DNA of 64,000 nucleotides from Saccharothrix sp. NRRL B-16348 (GCF_001280085.1 NZ_LGED01000079.1:1-64000), one strand, 5' to 3'; shown: positions 7,601 through 17,307, numbered from the stretch's first letter. The notes: generated by a model not told the origin, from the letters alone. Made by a program: numbers and translations.

Positions 7601-9817
7601 GTGGTGTCGGGTGGCCCGGAGATGCGGTCGGGTGACACTGGGTCTGTGCGCGAGTCGAACGTGGGCAATCGGGTCGATGGCCATGTGGTGGGCGCGGTGG
7701 TGCAGGCCGGCACGATCGACCGGGTGGTGCTGTATCCGCCGCCGCAGGAGAACGTGCTGCCTGTGCCACGGCAACTGCCAGCAGTGTTGAGCGATTTCGC
7801 CGGGCGTGCCGACGAGGTCGAGGCACTGGACGGGTTCCTGCCGCCTGATCGGGATGATGGTGGCGGTGAGCCGGTCGTGGTGGTGATGGACGGTACCGCC
7901 GGGGTGGGCAAGACGTCGCTGGTGGTGTGGTGGGCGCGCAGTGTGGAGCATCGGTTTCCCGACGGCACGCTGTTCGTGAATTTGCGTGGATACGGGCCGA
8001 GTGCACCGGTGGAGGCGCGTCTGGCGCTCGCGTCGTTCCTTCTGGCGCTCGGGGTTGCCGAGGAGCGCGTTCCGGCCGATCTGGACGCGCAGGTCGCGTT
8101 GTACCGGTCGTTGTTGGCGGTTCGACGGGTGCTGGTCGTGTTGGACAACGCCGCCTCCGCCGAGCAGGTCCGTCCACTTCTGCCCGCCGCGGCGGGGTGT
8201 GCGGTGGTGGTGACCAGTCGGCTGGTGTTGACCGGTCTTGTGATCACCGAGTCCGCGCGTCGCCTGGCGCTTGACCTGTTCACGCCTGGTGACGCGCTCT
8301 GGTTGGCCACGCGGGTGGTCGGCGCGGATCGCGCGGCCAAGGAGCCGGACGCTGTGGCGGAATTGGTGCGGTTGTGTGCGCGGTTGCCGTTGGCGGTGCG
8401 GGTGGCTTCGTCCCGAGTCGCCGCCCACCCGCACACCACGGTCGCCGACGTCGTCGACACCATCCGCGACGAACACGAGAGGCTGGACACGTTGAGCACC
8501 ACAGGAGACGACCACAGCGCGGTGCGCACCGTGCTCGAATGGTCCTACAGCTGGCTCGCCGCCGAACACGCACGAACCTTCCGCCGCCTCGGCCTGCACC
8601 CTGGTACCGAATTCAGTGTCCAAGCCGTCGCCGCCCTCGCCGGCCAGGACCACCGGACCACGCTGCGGCACCTGGAGGTGCTGGCCGATCTGCACCTGGT
8701 CGAGCCGGTCGCGCGCGGCCGATACCGGATTCACGATCTCCTGCACGTCTACGCCGCCGATCGGGCGCGCCTCGACGACACGGACATCGAGCGGCTCGCG
8801 TCGGAAAGGGCCGTGCTCGGCTGGTACGCGCGAGCCGCAGTTGAGGCGGACCAGTTGGTGTTCCCTGGAAACGTCTTCCCTGAGCCCATCAGCGCCGAGA
8901 CGCCCGGATCGTCGGTGATGGGCGATCGGGAGCAGGCGTTGGCGTGGCTGACCATCGAGCACACCACGCTGCAGGCCGCGTTGCGCCATGCGGAACGACA
9001 TGGTGCTCACCGGGAGGTGATGGCGATCGCCTCCGCGATGCGGTTCCTCGTGATGAGCTCCCGCGCCTTGTGGCCAGCGCGGATGCAGGCCGAGTCCCGC
9101 GGTCTCGACGCGGCACGGGCCTGCCACGAACGAAGGTTCGAGGCGTTGTTTCTCCTGCGGCGTGGGGACACCCTTCAGCAGATGGGGAACTGGGACGCTT
9201 CAGACAAGGATCTACGCGCGGCTCTCGCGATCGCTGATGGGCTGGGTGATCCGGGACTGCGCGGTGACGCGTTGATCGGTCTGGGTCTCACTCGTGTGCT
9301 GCGGAAGCGGTTCGTCGATGCCGAGCCGTACTACCGGGAAGCGTTGCCGCTGGTGCGTGGTCTGCGCGGTGGCTACGTCGAAGCGGTGGTGCACACCAAC
9401 CTCGCGTTGATCACCATCCGGCTGGGGCGTCCACATGAAGCGCTCGACCACGCCGAGCGGGGACTGGCGCTGCGTCGGGTGATCAAGGCTGGCGACGGCA
9501 TCGGCTACGCCCTGCACGATGTCGCGAGGGCGCACCAGGCTCTTGGTGATCATCACGCTGCGGTCAAGGCGTGCGAGCAGGCGTTGGCCGAGTTCCACGC
9601 CTACGCCGGGAGCGAGTCCTACACGGCGACCACGCTCGAGGTTCTGGCGGACTCGCTGCTACACCTTGGCGACACGGTCGCCGCGCAACAGTGTCTGGCC
9701 GAGGCGGTGGAGATCCTTTCCAGACTCGGCGACTCCCACGCGAACACTCTGCGTGGGCGACTTCCCCTCACAGAGCAGCCGCCTACGCATCCTCACGATG
9801 ATCAGACCCGGTCCTGA
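7601..9817 (+). CDS. STAND NTPase: NB-ARC plus TPR regulator/sensor protein
   Basis: About 738 residues, soluble. Residues 20-50 contain the GxVxGxVVQAGxI-type segment (VDGHVVGAVVQAGTI) that often leads actinobacterial STAND proteins. The NB-ARC domain has Walker A GTAGVGKTS near residues 97-105 and Walker B VLVVLDNA near 177, followed by the winged-helix region (FRRLGLHPGTEFSVQAVAAL) and TPR-type repeats from about 520 to the end. It resembles AfsR/SARP regulators but lacks the SARP DNA-binding domain. Starts at 7601, 7622 (ATG) or 7646 (GTG) are all possible. Its stop overlaps the convergent ThiF gene by 16 bp. It could sense or regulate the neighbouring peptide system, or be an independent conflict-type protein. 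Confidence 0.8.
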   Translation: MVSGGPEMRSGDTGSVRESNVGNRVDGHVVGAVVQAGTIDRVVLYPPPQENVLPVPRQLPAVLSDFAGRADEVEALDGFLPPDRDDGGGEPVVVVMDGTAGVGKTSLVVWWARSVEHRFPDGTLFVNLRGYGPSAPVEARLALASFLLALGVAEERVPADLDAQVALYRSLLAVRRVLVVLDNAASAEQVRPLLPAAAGCAVVVTSRLVLTGLVITESARRLALDLFTPGDALWLATRVVGADRAAKEPDAVAELVRLCARLPLAVRVASSRVAAHPHTTVADVVDTIRDEHERLDTLSTTGDDHSAVRTVLEWSYSWLAAEHARTFRRLGLHPGTEFSVQAVAALAGQDHRTTLRHLEVLADLHLVEPVARGRYRIHDLLHVYAADRARLDDTDIERLASERAVLGWYARAAVEADQLVFPGNVFPEPISAETPGSSVMGDREQALAWLTIEHTTLQAALRHAERHGAHREVMAIASAMRFLVMSSRALWPARMQAESRGLDAARACHERRFEALFLLRRGDTLQQMGNWDASDKDLRAALAIADGLGDPGLRGDALIGLGLTRVLRKRFVDAEPYYREALPLVRGLRGGYVEAVVHTNLALITIRLGRPHEALDHAERGLALRRVIKAGDGIGYALHDVARAHQALGDHHAAVKACEQALAEFHAYAGSESYTATTLEVLADSLLHLGDTVAAQQCLAEAVEILSRLGDSHANTLRGRLPLTEQPPTHPHDDQTRS

Positions 9818-10938
9818 CCGCCATTGTCACGAGCCTGTGGCAGCGGCCCGCAAGTCGGGCACAGCGGGCTCGGCGCGGTGAGTTCGAGCGCCCTGCTGTC
9901 CCGCAGCGTGACGAGGTTGAACCCGTACTCGCGGTCGGCTGGCAGAGCTGGCACGTCGGCGATCAGACTCATCACCGCGTGCGCGGTCATCAGACCCGCC
10001 ATCCCGGCCGAGACCGCCGTGACCGCGTGCGACTCCGGTATCCCGATCCCCGGCGACCACGGGGTCTGTGCTGGCAGGGCGGCGAGTCGCACGTCCCGTT
10101 CTGCATAGAAGCAGTCCCGACAAGGCCCGCCCTTCCCCGGCCGGTACAGGCCGATGCTGACCCGCGGTCCCTGATAGCCGCCGTGCACCCACGCCGTACC
10201 GGTCTCCCGGCACGCCCGGTTGGCCCACGACGTGATTCCAGCGGGCTTGTCCGCCGCCAACAGCAGCACGTCGAACCGCACCGCCAGCCCAAGCAACACC
10301 GTCGGGCCGTCTACCACCAGCCGCTCTCCAGTGACCAGCACCTCACGGTTGCAGGCGCGCAACCGCTCCACCGCCGCCTCGACCTTCGGCCGGCCAACGT
10401 CCTGTTCGACGAACAGGAGCTGCCGGTTCAGGTTCGACAGCTCCACCACGTCGGGCTCAACGCAGTGCACGTGCCCCACCCCAGAGGCCACCAGCGCCGC
10501 AGCCGCAGTGCTGCCCACACCTCCGATGCCGACTACCACGACCCGAGCCTGCCGCAACAGCAGTTGCACGTCCCAACTCGTGCGACGTGGCGTGCGGTCC
10601 ATCCACCGCCACAAGCCCCGAGCTCGCCCGTACCGCTCCCGCTCCGCTGCTGACAGCCCTTCGGAAACCCGCTCGGCCGCGTCCTCCACGTAGCCTTCGC
10701 GGATCAGATCGTTGATCGCGGCGCGAACATCGACCTCGGATCTGTCCGGGAACGCGTGGACCAGGTCGGCGACTACCCGGTCCATCGTCCGCGTCCCGTC
10801 CAGGATCTCCAACAACGCCCACACCCACCCGTCCGGATCCGCCATCGCGGCCGCGATACCTTGTACCGCGCCGATCCGGACACGACCGTCGCCGAGACGA
10901 ACAGGCCGGTGCTCCCATTTGATCCTCGGACGAAACAT
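9802..10938 (-). CDS. ThiF/E1-like adenylyltransferase with PqqD-like N-terminal domain
   Basis: 378 residues. The first 100 residues resemble a PqqD-like winged helix (RiPP recognition element): WALLEILDGTRTMDRVVADL and INDLIREGYVEDA. The E1-like domain follows, with GIGGVGS (137-143), SNLNRQ with its arginine (168-173), Lys185, Asp230, and two zinc pairs CRDC (273-276) and CPTC (360-363). Such enzymes adenylate a peptide C-terminus or side-chain carboxylate (ThiF, MccB, PaaA of pantocin). It starts at an ATG with a strong GGGAGGTAGGA ribosome site, 18 bp after the stop of a 22-residue peptide gene, and another such peptide lies further upstream. This makes it the likely modifying enzyme of a RiPP. 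No transporter or other tailoring gene is adjacent. Confidence 0.82.
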   Translation of the reverse strand: MFRPRIKWEHRPVRLGDGRVRIGAVQGIAAAMADPDGWVWALLEILDGTRTMDRVVADLVHAFPDRSEVDVRAAINDLIREGYVEDAAERVSEGLSAAERERYGRARGLWRWMDRTPRRTSWDVQLLLRQARVVVVGIGGVGSTAAAALVASGVGHVHCVEPDVVELSNLNRQLLFVEQDVGRPKVEAAVERLRACNREVLVTGERLVVDGPTVLLGLAVRFDVLLLAADKPAGITSWANRACRETGTAWVHGGYQGPRVSIGLYRPGKGGPCRDCFYAERDVRLAALPAQTPWSPGIGIPESHAVTAVSAGMAGLMTAHAVMSLIADVPALPADREYGFNLVTLRDSRALELTAPSPLCPTCGPLPQARDNGGQDRV

Positions 10939-10956
10939 TCCTACCTCCCTGATTGC

Positions 10957-11025
10957 CTAGGACTGCCCGCCGTTCGGGCTGAAGGTCAAGTCATCCTCCT
11001 CGATTTCCACGAATTCGATCACCAC
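10957..11025 (-). CDS. Candidate precursor peptide 1 (22 aa) of the ThiF system
   Basis: A short gene begins with two successive GTG codons (11023-11025 or 11020-11022) after GGAAGGGAGGT. The product starts VVIEFVEIEED and ends TFSPNGGQS. It is acidic, with one NGG near the end. It lies directly upstream of the ThiF-like gene on the same strand. It shares the start [MV][MV]IEF-x-E-[VI] and a late NG-x-G/NGG motif with the peptide at 11171-11233, as well as the GGAAGGGA ribosome site. This parallel is the main reason to believe that it is translated. Confidence 0.62.
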   Translation of the reverse strand: MVIEFVEIEEDDLTFSPNGGQS

Positions 11026-11170
11026 GGCACCTCCCTTCCGCGCCCTCGCACTCAGGAAGCAGCCAGCCCGCCTGACTACCCTGCCGAACATGGCGTCACC
11101 GAACTGCCAGGAGTGATGGCCCTGCGGCCCATCCCGACTCCCTGCCCGCTTCCCCCGATCTTCAGAAAGA

Positions 11171-11233
11171 TCAGGATGTGCCGGACCCGTTGCATGTCAC
11201 CTGCCAGTCCACTTCGTCGAACTCGATCATCAT
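11171..11233 (-). CDS. Candidate precursor peptide 2 (20 aa) of the ThiF system
   Basis: The product is MMIEFDEVDWQVTCNGSGTS, preceded by GGAAGGGAAAGGGGGG. It is sister to the peptide at 10957-11025: IEF-x-E-(V/I)-(D/E), then (V/L)T and NG near the C-terminus. It has one Trp and one Cys. An in-frame upstream ATG (about 11311) would give a 46-residue product. The short form is preferred because its ribosome site and first codons match those of peptide 1. The 145 bp between the two peptides show no clear third sister. One 18-residue frame there, MGRRAITPGSSVTPCSAG, does not resemble them. Confidence 0.6.
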   Translation of the reverse strand: MMIEFDEVDWQVTCNGSGTS

Positions 11234-11638
11234 CCGCCCCCCTTTCCCTTCCGGGAGACGACGCCACGCCACACGATCTCCGAATGATCGCGTCGGCTGC
11301 TGGAAGCTCATGACGTCGGTCTCCGTTTCACCCGCATCGGCTTTCGGGGCTGGAACCAGCGTCGGCCCCAGCACACGACAGGTGGCCGGACGGCGCACAC
11401 GACACCGCGGCAGACACCGATACCCCGGACGGGTGGGAATTTTGTCGGCCGCGATGTCCGCACTTGTCGGAGACCACCTGGATGACCGCTGCCGATGACC
11501 GCCACACTCCGTCGATGACACCTGCCCCCACGAGGGTGGATTCGGGTGACGAAAGGATGCAGTACAGCCGGATCGGCTGGACTGCGACATGGATCTCGAC
11601 AGACTGCACGCTCAGCAGGGCTGCAGCCGGGGGGACGG
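11234..11638. promoter_or_regulatory. Divergent control region between SARP gene and peptide/ThiF operon
   Basis: 405 bp separate the two divergent transcription units and presumably hold both promoters and SARP operator repeats. SARP proteins usually bind short direct repeats about 11 bp apart overlapping a -35. I see repeated CACACGACA/GCACACGAC words around 11370-11410 but no unambiguous array. Apart from a possible 5' extension of peptide 2, no gene is supported here. Confidence 0.4.
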
Positions 11639-14600
11639 ATGGAGATCCGATTACTTGGCAACGTTGAACTCCGCAACGGCCACAACGTCATCACACTGAC
11701 GAGGTCAGCGGAACGATGTCTGCTCGGCTTGCTGGCCCTGGAGGTCGGTAGACCCGTCACCGTCATGACCCTGATCGACCGCATTTGGGGCGAAGAGGGC
11801 CAGCGCGAGCCCAAACCCAAAACCCTCACACGCTACATCGGTTACATCCGCGATGCCATCGGGCAGGCCGGTGGAGACCGCACCCAACTGCGCCACGAGC
11901 CCGGCGCCAACGCCTACCTGCTCGACGTCGACCCCGACGCGATCGACTACCACCGCTTCCTCCGCGAGGCCGACGCCGCGGTCGAGCATCGCGACCCGGA
12001 CCGTCTCCACCTAGCCCTCGGACTGTGGCGCGGAACCCCGCTGCGAGACGTACGGCGACGTTGGGTCGACACCTTCCGCCACCACGCCCACGCACACCGC
12101 CGCACCGCACTGGTCAACCTCTGGGAACTGCTGCTCGACCAAGGCCGACACCACGAGATCGCAGCCCAACTCGGCACTCTGGAGCCTGATGTCGTCCACG
12201 ACGAGCGCCTGCTGCTCCTTGGGGCAGAAGCATTGGCCCGCACCGGGCGACACGTTGCCATCGCCGCCTGGGCCGACCGCATCGCTGCCCTCATGCGCGA
12301 CCTCAGTGGCGGCACCGGGCTTTCCGCCTCCACCCGCACCCGGCTCCACCACTTGATCATGCACCCACCCGGTCCCACGAACGCGACCTCCGGCGCCGGC
12401 CGCCACAACAGTGCCGTCAGGGTCGGTGATTCCGGCACCGTCAACCTGACATACGCCTCGCCACCGGGAACCGCTTCGCTAGCCGACACGACTTCCGGGC
12501 ATACCGCGTCGGCGTCCGATCCCGCCCTCAACTCGCCCAGCGCAGCTGACGTCACGGAGCAGACGCACAGCGCCGTCAATGCCGGTGTCGCCGCCACGAA
12601 TCTCGACGACATGAGCGTTCGCTTCTCAGCCCCCGACCGAACCGGTCACCGCAACAGCGCCGATCCGCTGGTGTTCCCTCCGCCCAGGTCTTCCACGCCC
12701 TCCGAGGTGCCGCGGCAACTGCCGATAGCACCCTTCCGCTTCGTCGGACGTGCGGCATACCTGGCCGAACTCGACCGCATCGCCGAGCTCAGCGTCGAGC
12801 AGACCACCTCGATCGTGGTGTCGGCCATCGCCGGAACGGCGGGCGTGGGGAAAACTGCCCTCACGCTCTACTGGGCTCATCGGGCAAAGGATCGCTTCCC
12901 GGACGGACATCTGTACGTCAACCTGCAGGGTTTCGGTCCTGTGCCCCCGGTGCAACCGGAGCTCGCACTCGACGCGTTCGTCCGCGCGTTGGGCGTCCCT
13001 GGGGAACGGGTACCGATCGGCTTGGAGCAACTGGCCGCTCTGTACCGCTCGTTGCTCGACGGACGGCGAATGCTGATCGTCCTGGACAACGCCAGCGACG
13101 CCGACCAAGTGCGTCCTCTGCTCCCGGGCGCACCGGGGGCGGTCGTGATGATCACCAGCCGCAACAAGCTCTCCGGCCTGGTCGCGAGGGAAGGCGCGCA
13201 CCGGATCATCCTCGACCCACTGTCGATCGACGAAGCGACCACCCTGGTCGCAAGCATCGTCGGCGAACGCGCCCGCGCGGAAGAATCGGCAGCATACAAA
13301 CTCGTCGATTTCTGCGATCGTCTTCCGCTCGCACTGCGGATAGCCGCCGAGCGGATAGCCTCCCACCCGTATGCGACCTTAACCGGCCTGGTGACGGATC
13401 TGGCGGTCGAACGGAATCGGCTGGACATTTTGACGACGGACGACATCAGCACTGAGATGCGTACGGTGCTGTCGTGGTCCTATCGTGCGCTATCCGACGA
13501 TGCCGCGCGCGCGTTCACACTGCTGTCCTTGCACCCTGGTCCCGAGTTCAGGGTTGCGGCGGCCGCCGCGCTGATCGGAACGACTGTCGATGAATGCCGA
13601 AAACTACTCGAAAAATTAACCAACGCACATCTTCTCGAACAGGTCGAATGGGGGCGTTTTCGTTTCCATGACCTGATCCGAACCTACGCGAACGAGCGCA
13701 GCGTGGCAGACGATGCGACATCCGCCGCAGCGACCAGGAGAATACTTTTATACTACCTGGCCAGCGCTAACTCGATGCGCCAGGTCCTCATACCGCACAC
13801 CATGCCAATATCCGTAGAAGTCGCGGATGCGCCACCTTTCGGACCGGCAGACCTCAATGGTGAAGAAGCGGTCGTATGGCACGAGATGGAACTGGCCAAT
13901 CTGACGGCAGCGATCCGCACTGCCGCGCAATCTGGGCACGACGAGATCGCCTGGAAGACCACTGCGGCACTGTGGGCCTTCTTCTACCTGCGAAAGCACT
14001 GGCCAGAATGGATCGAAGCCTTCGAGATAGGCATGCAAGCAGCCCGACGAGATGAAGCCCCCGCCGGCGAAGCATGGATGCTCACATTCCTCGCGCTTGC
14101 TTACTGCGACCTTCGGGAGTTCGACCGTGCGTACGACTTCTGCGATAGGGCGACCAATCGATGGAGGACGGCAGAACACCGATGGGGAGAAGGAATCTCA
14201 CTGATCACATTAGGACTGATCCACTACAGCGCTCGAAGGTTCTCCGACGCAGTGGCAGCGCAACTAGCAGGGCTCGACCTCGTTAGCGAATTCAACGACG
14301 AATGGGCAACATCCTTCACCTTGACCATGCTGGGAAACACCCACCGCGAGCTACTCCGCCCAAACGAGGCGATCATGTACTACGAACGGGCGCTAATCCT
14401 CGCACAAAAAGGAAGAAATCGATACTCTGAAGCCTTTGCTCTTTCCAGCATCGGCGAGACTAAGGCCAGCCTCGGTCAACCCGAAGCCGCGTTGGAGTAC
14501 TGCAGCCGTGCGCTTTCGATTTGGAGGGAAATCGGTAATCGTCAAGGGGAAGGCCGAACCCTGTTCGGAATCGGCAAGGCGCACTACGACCGCGAGCACG

Positions 14601-14707
14601 TCACCGCAGCGCAGCAGACTTGGCGAGACGCGCACGCAGTATTCGAGGAACTAGGTGATCCGCAGGCGGCTGACGTGCGTGCCTTCCTGGACAGCCTCGA
14701 CGATTGA
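11639..14707 (+). CDS. SARP-family (AfsR-like) transcriptional activator with NB-ARC and TPR
   Basis: About 1022 residues from ATG 11639 (MEIRLLGNVELRNG), which follows GGGGGACGG; an upstream in-frame ATG at 11546 precedes the conserved domain by 31 unlikely residues. Domains in order: OmpR-type winged helix (1-95), BTAD domain (about 100-245), a Ser/Thr/Ala-rich linker, NB-ARC with Walker A GTAGVGKTAL (about 399-408) and VLDNAS, and TPR repeats (about 750-1020). AfsR/RedD-type proteins activate secondary-metabolite operons. It diverges from the peptide/ThiF operon, its most likely target. It contains at least five TTA leucine codons, including codon 5, which suggests bldA-type control. The 3' third is noticeably less GC-rich than its neighbours. 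Confidence 0.88.
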   Translation: MEIRLLGNVELRNGHNVITLTRSAERCLLGLLALEVGRPVTVMTLIDRIWGEEGQREPKPKTLTRYIGYIRDAIGQAGGDRTQLRHEPGANAYLLDVDPDAIDYHRFLREADAAVEHRDPDRLHLALGLWRGTPLRDVRRRWVDTFRHHAHAHRRTALVNLWELLLDQGRHHEIAAQLGTLEPDVVHDERLLLLGAEALARTGRHVAIAAWADRIAALMRDLSGGTGLSASTRTRLHHLIMHPPGPTNATSGAGRHNSAVRVGDSGTVNLTYASPPGTASLADTTSGHTASASDPALNSPSAADVTEQTHSAVNAGVAATNLDDMSVRFSAPDRTGHRNSADPLVFPPPRSSTPSEVPRQLPIAPFRFVGRAAYLAELDRIAELSVEQTTSIVVSAIAGTAGVGKTALTLYWAHRAKDRFPDGHLYVNLQGFGPVPPVQPELALDAFVRALGVPGERVPIGLEQLAALYRSLLDGRRMLIVLDNASDADQVRPLLPGAPGAVVMITSRNKLSGLVAREGAHRIILDPLSIDEATTLVASIVGERARAEESAAYKLVDFCDRLPLALRIAAERIASHPYATLTGLVTDLAVERNRLDILTTDDISTEMRTVLSWSYRALSDDAARAFTLLSLHPGPEFRVAAAAALIGTTVDECRKLLEKLTNAHLLEQVEWGRFRFHDLIRTYANERSVADDATSAAATRRILLYYLASANSMRQVLIPHTMPISVEVADAPPFGPADLNGEEAVVWHEMELANLTAAIRTAAQSGHDEIAWKTTAALWAFFYLRKHWPEWIEAFEIGMQAARRDEAPAGEAWMLTFLALAYCDLREFDRAYDFCDRATNRWRTAEHRWGEGISLITLGLIHYSARRFSDAVAAQLAGLDLVSEFNDEWATSFTLTMLGNTHRELLRPNEAIMYYERALILAQKGRNRYSEAFALSSIGETKASLGQPEAALEYCSRALSIWREIGNRQGEGRTLFGIGKAHYDREHVTAAQQTWRDAHAVFEELGDPQAADVRAFLDSLDD

Positions 14708-14794
14708 CACCGGTACCACCGGCCGATCGTTTCTTCGGATACCTTCCGGTCAGGGTTGTCGGTGTCGGTGTCGGAGATGCCCGTGCCGGTGAAA

Positions 14795-16045
14795 CCTTGT
14801 GCTTGCCGAAATCCCGTCCGTGCTGGTCAGGCGGCATGGTGGTACTCGTTGGGGATGCCGCCCAGTTGTTGCCGTTGGCGGATGTCGAGTCGGGTGAGGG
14901 CTGCTTGGTCGGTGACGGCTGGTGGCAGTGTGCGCAGTGGTCGGGCGTTGGCGATGCCTTGGTGGGGCCGGTGGGTGTTGTAGTACTTCTCGTACTTGCG
15001 CAGGGCGTGGAGTAAGTGCGGTCGGTTCCAGATGAGGGCGCGGTCGAGTAGTTCGCGTCGGCAGCTGCGGATCCAACGCTCCATGATCGCGTTCATGCGC
15101 GGTATCCGGACGCCGCTGAGGACGACCTCGATGCCCGAATCGGCGAGGACAGCGTCGAACAGGTGGGAAACTTCCCGTCACGGTCTCGGATCAGGAATCG
15201 TGCGGTGCTGCCTGTGTCTTCGAGGTCCATGACGAGGTTCCTGGGCTTGGGTGACCCAGGATGCGGTGGGGTGTGCGGTGGCGCCGAGGACTCTGATTCG
15301 GCGGCTGGTGTGCTCGATGACGGCGTGCACGTACTGGCGGGTGCCGCTCAACGTGGAGGTCTCGAAGAAGTCGCAGGCCAGTAGAGCCTCGGCCTGGGAG
15401 CGGAGGAAGGCCGACCAGGTCGTTGTGGTGCATTCGGGTGCTTGGTCGATTCCGGCGTTTCTGAGGATCTGCCGGACGGTGGAGGCTGCGACCTTGATGC
15501 CGAGTACGAGGAGTTCGCCGTGGATGCGGCGGTAGCCCCAGGCGGGATTCTCTTGTGCCAGGCGCAGCACCAGGAGTCGGATCGAGCGGATGGTTCGTGG
15601 TCGGCCGGGCCGCCTGGGACGGGGCCTGGCAGCGTGGCGGCGCGCGAGGAGGTCGCGGTGCCACCGAAGCACTGTCTCCGGGCGTACCAGTAGTCGGAGC
15701 CGACGATGCGCATCGGCGGGGAGTCGGTGCAGCAGTGCCGCGAGGAATGCCCGGTCGCCGGGGGAGAACCGCGGACGGGCGTCACCGAGTTGGCATTCCA
15801 GGAGGGTGATCTGGTGCCGTAGCGCCAGGATTTCCGTGTCCTTGTCCCGGTCGCTCATGGGCAGCAGGCGCAGCAGGGCGAAGGCGTTGGTCACGCCGGG
15901 GTAGGGCAGTCGGAGCAGCACAGCCGGTCATCATGCCGCGTCAGCCGAGGGCGCTGCGGATCTGCGGCCCGCACCTGCGAGCACCTCCACTCCGCAGGTT
16001 ACGCACAGCTCAACCTGCATGGATGGGGTTGTCGGCAGGCACAGC
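14795..16045 (-). mobile_element. IS-B copy 2, both termini present
   Basis: The right terminus reads CCTTGTGCTTGCCGAA (14795) and the left terminus, on the reverse strand from 16045, GCTGTGCCTGCCGACAACC. Together they define a 1.25 kb element with imperfect inverted ends. It is inserted in the last codons of the ISAzo13-type transposase gene next to it. Its own transposase is frameshifted, so it is probably immobile without help. Confidence 0.75.
14827..15921 (-). pseudogene. IS-B transposase, frameshifted
   Basis: The N-terminal part is intact from MLLRLPYPGVTNAF through LRHQITLLECQL, ACDFFETSTL and ATAHPTASWVTQAQ. The frame then breaks at about 15240 (compare WVTQAARNLVMDLED in copy 1) and again at about 15165. 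The C-terminal Glu region (NAIMERWIRSCRRELLDRA) and the ending GGIPNEYHHAA continue in another frame to 14827. The first Asp and the Glu regions are readable, but no single product can be made. Confidence 0.8.
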
Positions 16046-17270
16046 GATGGCGTAGTTCCATTCGCCGTGGAACTCCTCGCGTTCGACGCGGTGCGCGACG
16101 GCGTGGTGTTCGGTCTTGGTCAGCGTGCGGCCCGTGGGGTAGTGGTTCTCGTCCAGCGTGGCCTTGACGGTCAATCCGGTGCGGGTGCGTGTGGCCGAGA
16201 TGCTTCGAAGCAGTACCTCGTAGTCGGTCAGCGGCTGCCTGCGCAGGCTGTGGGTGATGCGGGAGAACAGTCGGTGCTCCACCTTGTTCCACTTCGAGGT
16301 TCCCGGCGGGAAGTGCTTGACGCTGGTGGTGAGCCCCGACTCGTCGCAGAACGTCGCGATGTCCGATCTGAACAGGGTGGAGTCGGCGGAGTTCGCCCGC
16401 CGGCGTCGGCGGTGACCAGCAGCCTGGTGGCGTCGGGGTAGTAGAGGCGGCCCTGGTCGTTCCACCAGCGGCGCAGGGACTCCACGGCGAACGCGGCGGT
16501 GTTACGGTCGGTGCCGACGTTCACCCAGCCGGTGTCGCGCCCGAGGTCGTAGACGCCGTAGGGGATGGCGATCGGGGTGTCCGGGTAGGTGAAGTCGTGG
16601 TCCGGGGCGGTGATCGGTTGTCCGCGGGGTCGCCAGGCGCGGCCGGCGCGGGCGAAGTCGCCGATCGGCTCCTTCTTCTTGGCATCCACGCTCACCACCG
16701 GCAGACCGGCCGCCAGGAACGACTCGACGGCCGCGTTGGTGTGCCGGAACTGGGCATCGCGGTCCGGCACTTGGCTGCCCGCGCGAACCTTGGCCATGCC
16801 CTGCAGGCTGAATCCCATCCGGCGCAGCAGCCTGCCGACCAGCGGGACGCTGACCGGATGCCCGGAGGCGGTCAACTCCCGGGCCAGGTCCCGCAGCGAG
16901 GCGGTGGTCCAGCGCAACGGGGACACCGGATCGCCGAGCTCGCGCGGCTCGATCAACGCCTCCGGCACCAGACCAGGATCGTTCTTGGTCGCGGACTTAC
17001 GCCCCCCGCCGGGTCTGCGCACCCGACCCAACGGTTCGGCAACGCCGGCGAGTTCGGCCCGCCCCCGCACGATGGTCGACTGCGACACCTCCGCCAGCCT
17101 GGCCACCGCGCTGATCCCGCCGTGCCCCAACGCCTGGCCTCGACCGCCGGATACAGACGCCGCCGCCGCTCGTCCAGATGAGGCAGCAACGCCGCGAACT
17201 TCACCTCCAGCACCGCCAGTGCCCGTTCCGGTATCCCCACGACAGCCGGAAACACCACACAGATGATCAT
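16010..17270 (-). pseudogene. ISAzo13-family transposase, frameshifted and C-terminally interrupted
   Basis: Three frames are needed. 17270-17135 reads LAVLEVKFAALLPHLDERRRR. About 17135-16400 reads ALGHGGISAVARLAEVSQST through LPVVSVDAKKKEPIGDF and YGVYDLGRDTGWVNVGTD. About 16400-16010 reads FPPGTSKWNKVEHRLFSRI and EEFHGEWNYAIA, where the family signature HGEWNY is clear. The last residues (VPADNPIHAG) are encoded by the IS-B terminus, so the true C-terminus was replaced by that insertion. It is dead. Confidence 0.82.
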
Positions 17271-17307
17271 GGCGAAGCCAAACCATCAGTAATTCTGTTA
17301 CGGCTCC

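Noticed and set aside
11080..11136. 18-codon ORF MGRRAITPGSSVTPCSAG between the two candidate precursor peptides
   Set aside because: It lacks the IEFxE start and the shared ribosome site of its neighbours; most likely chance.
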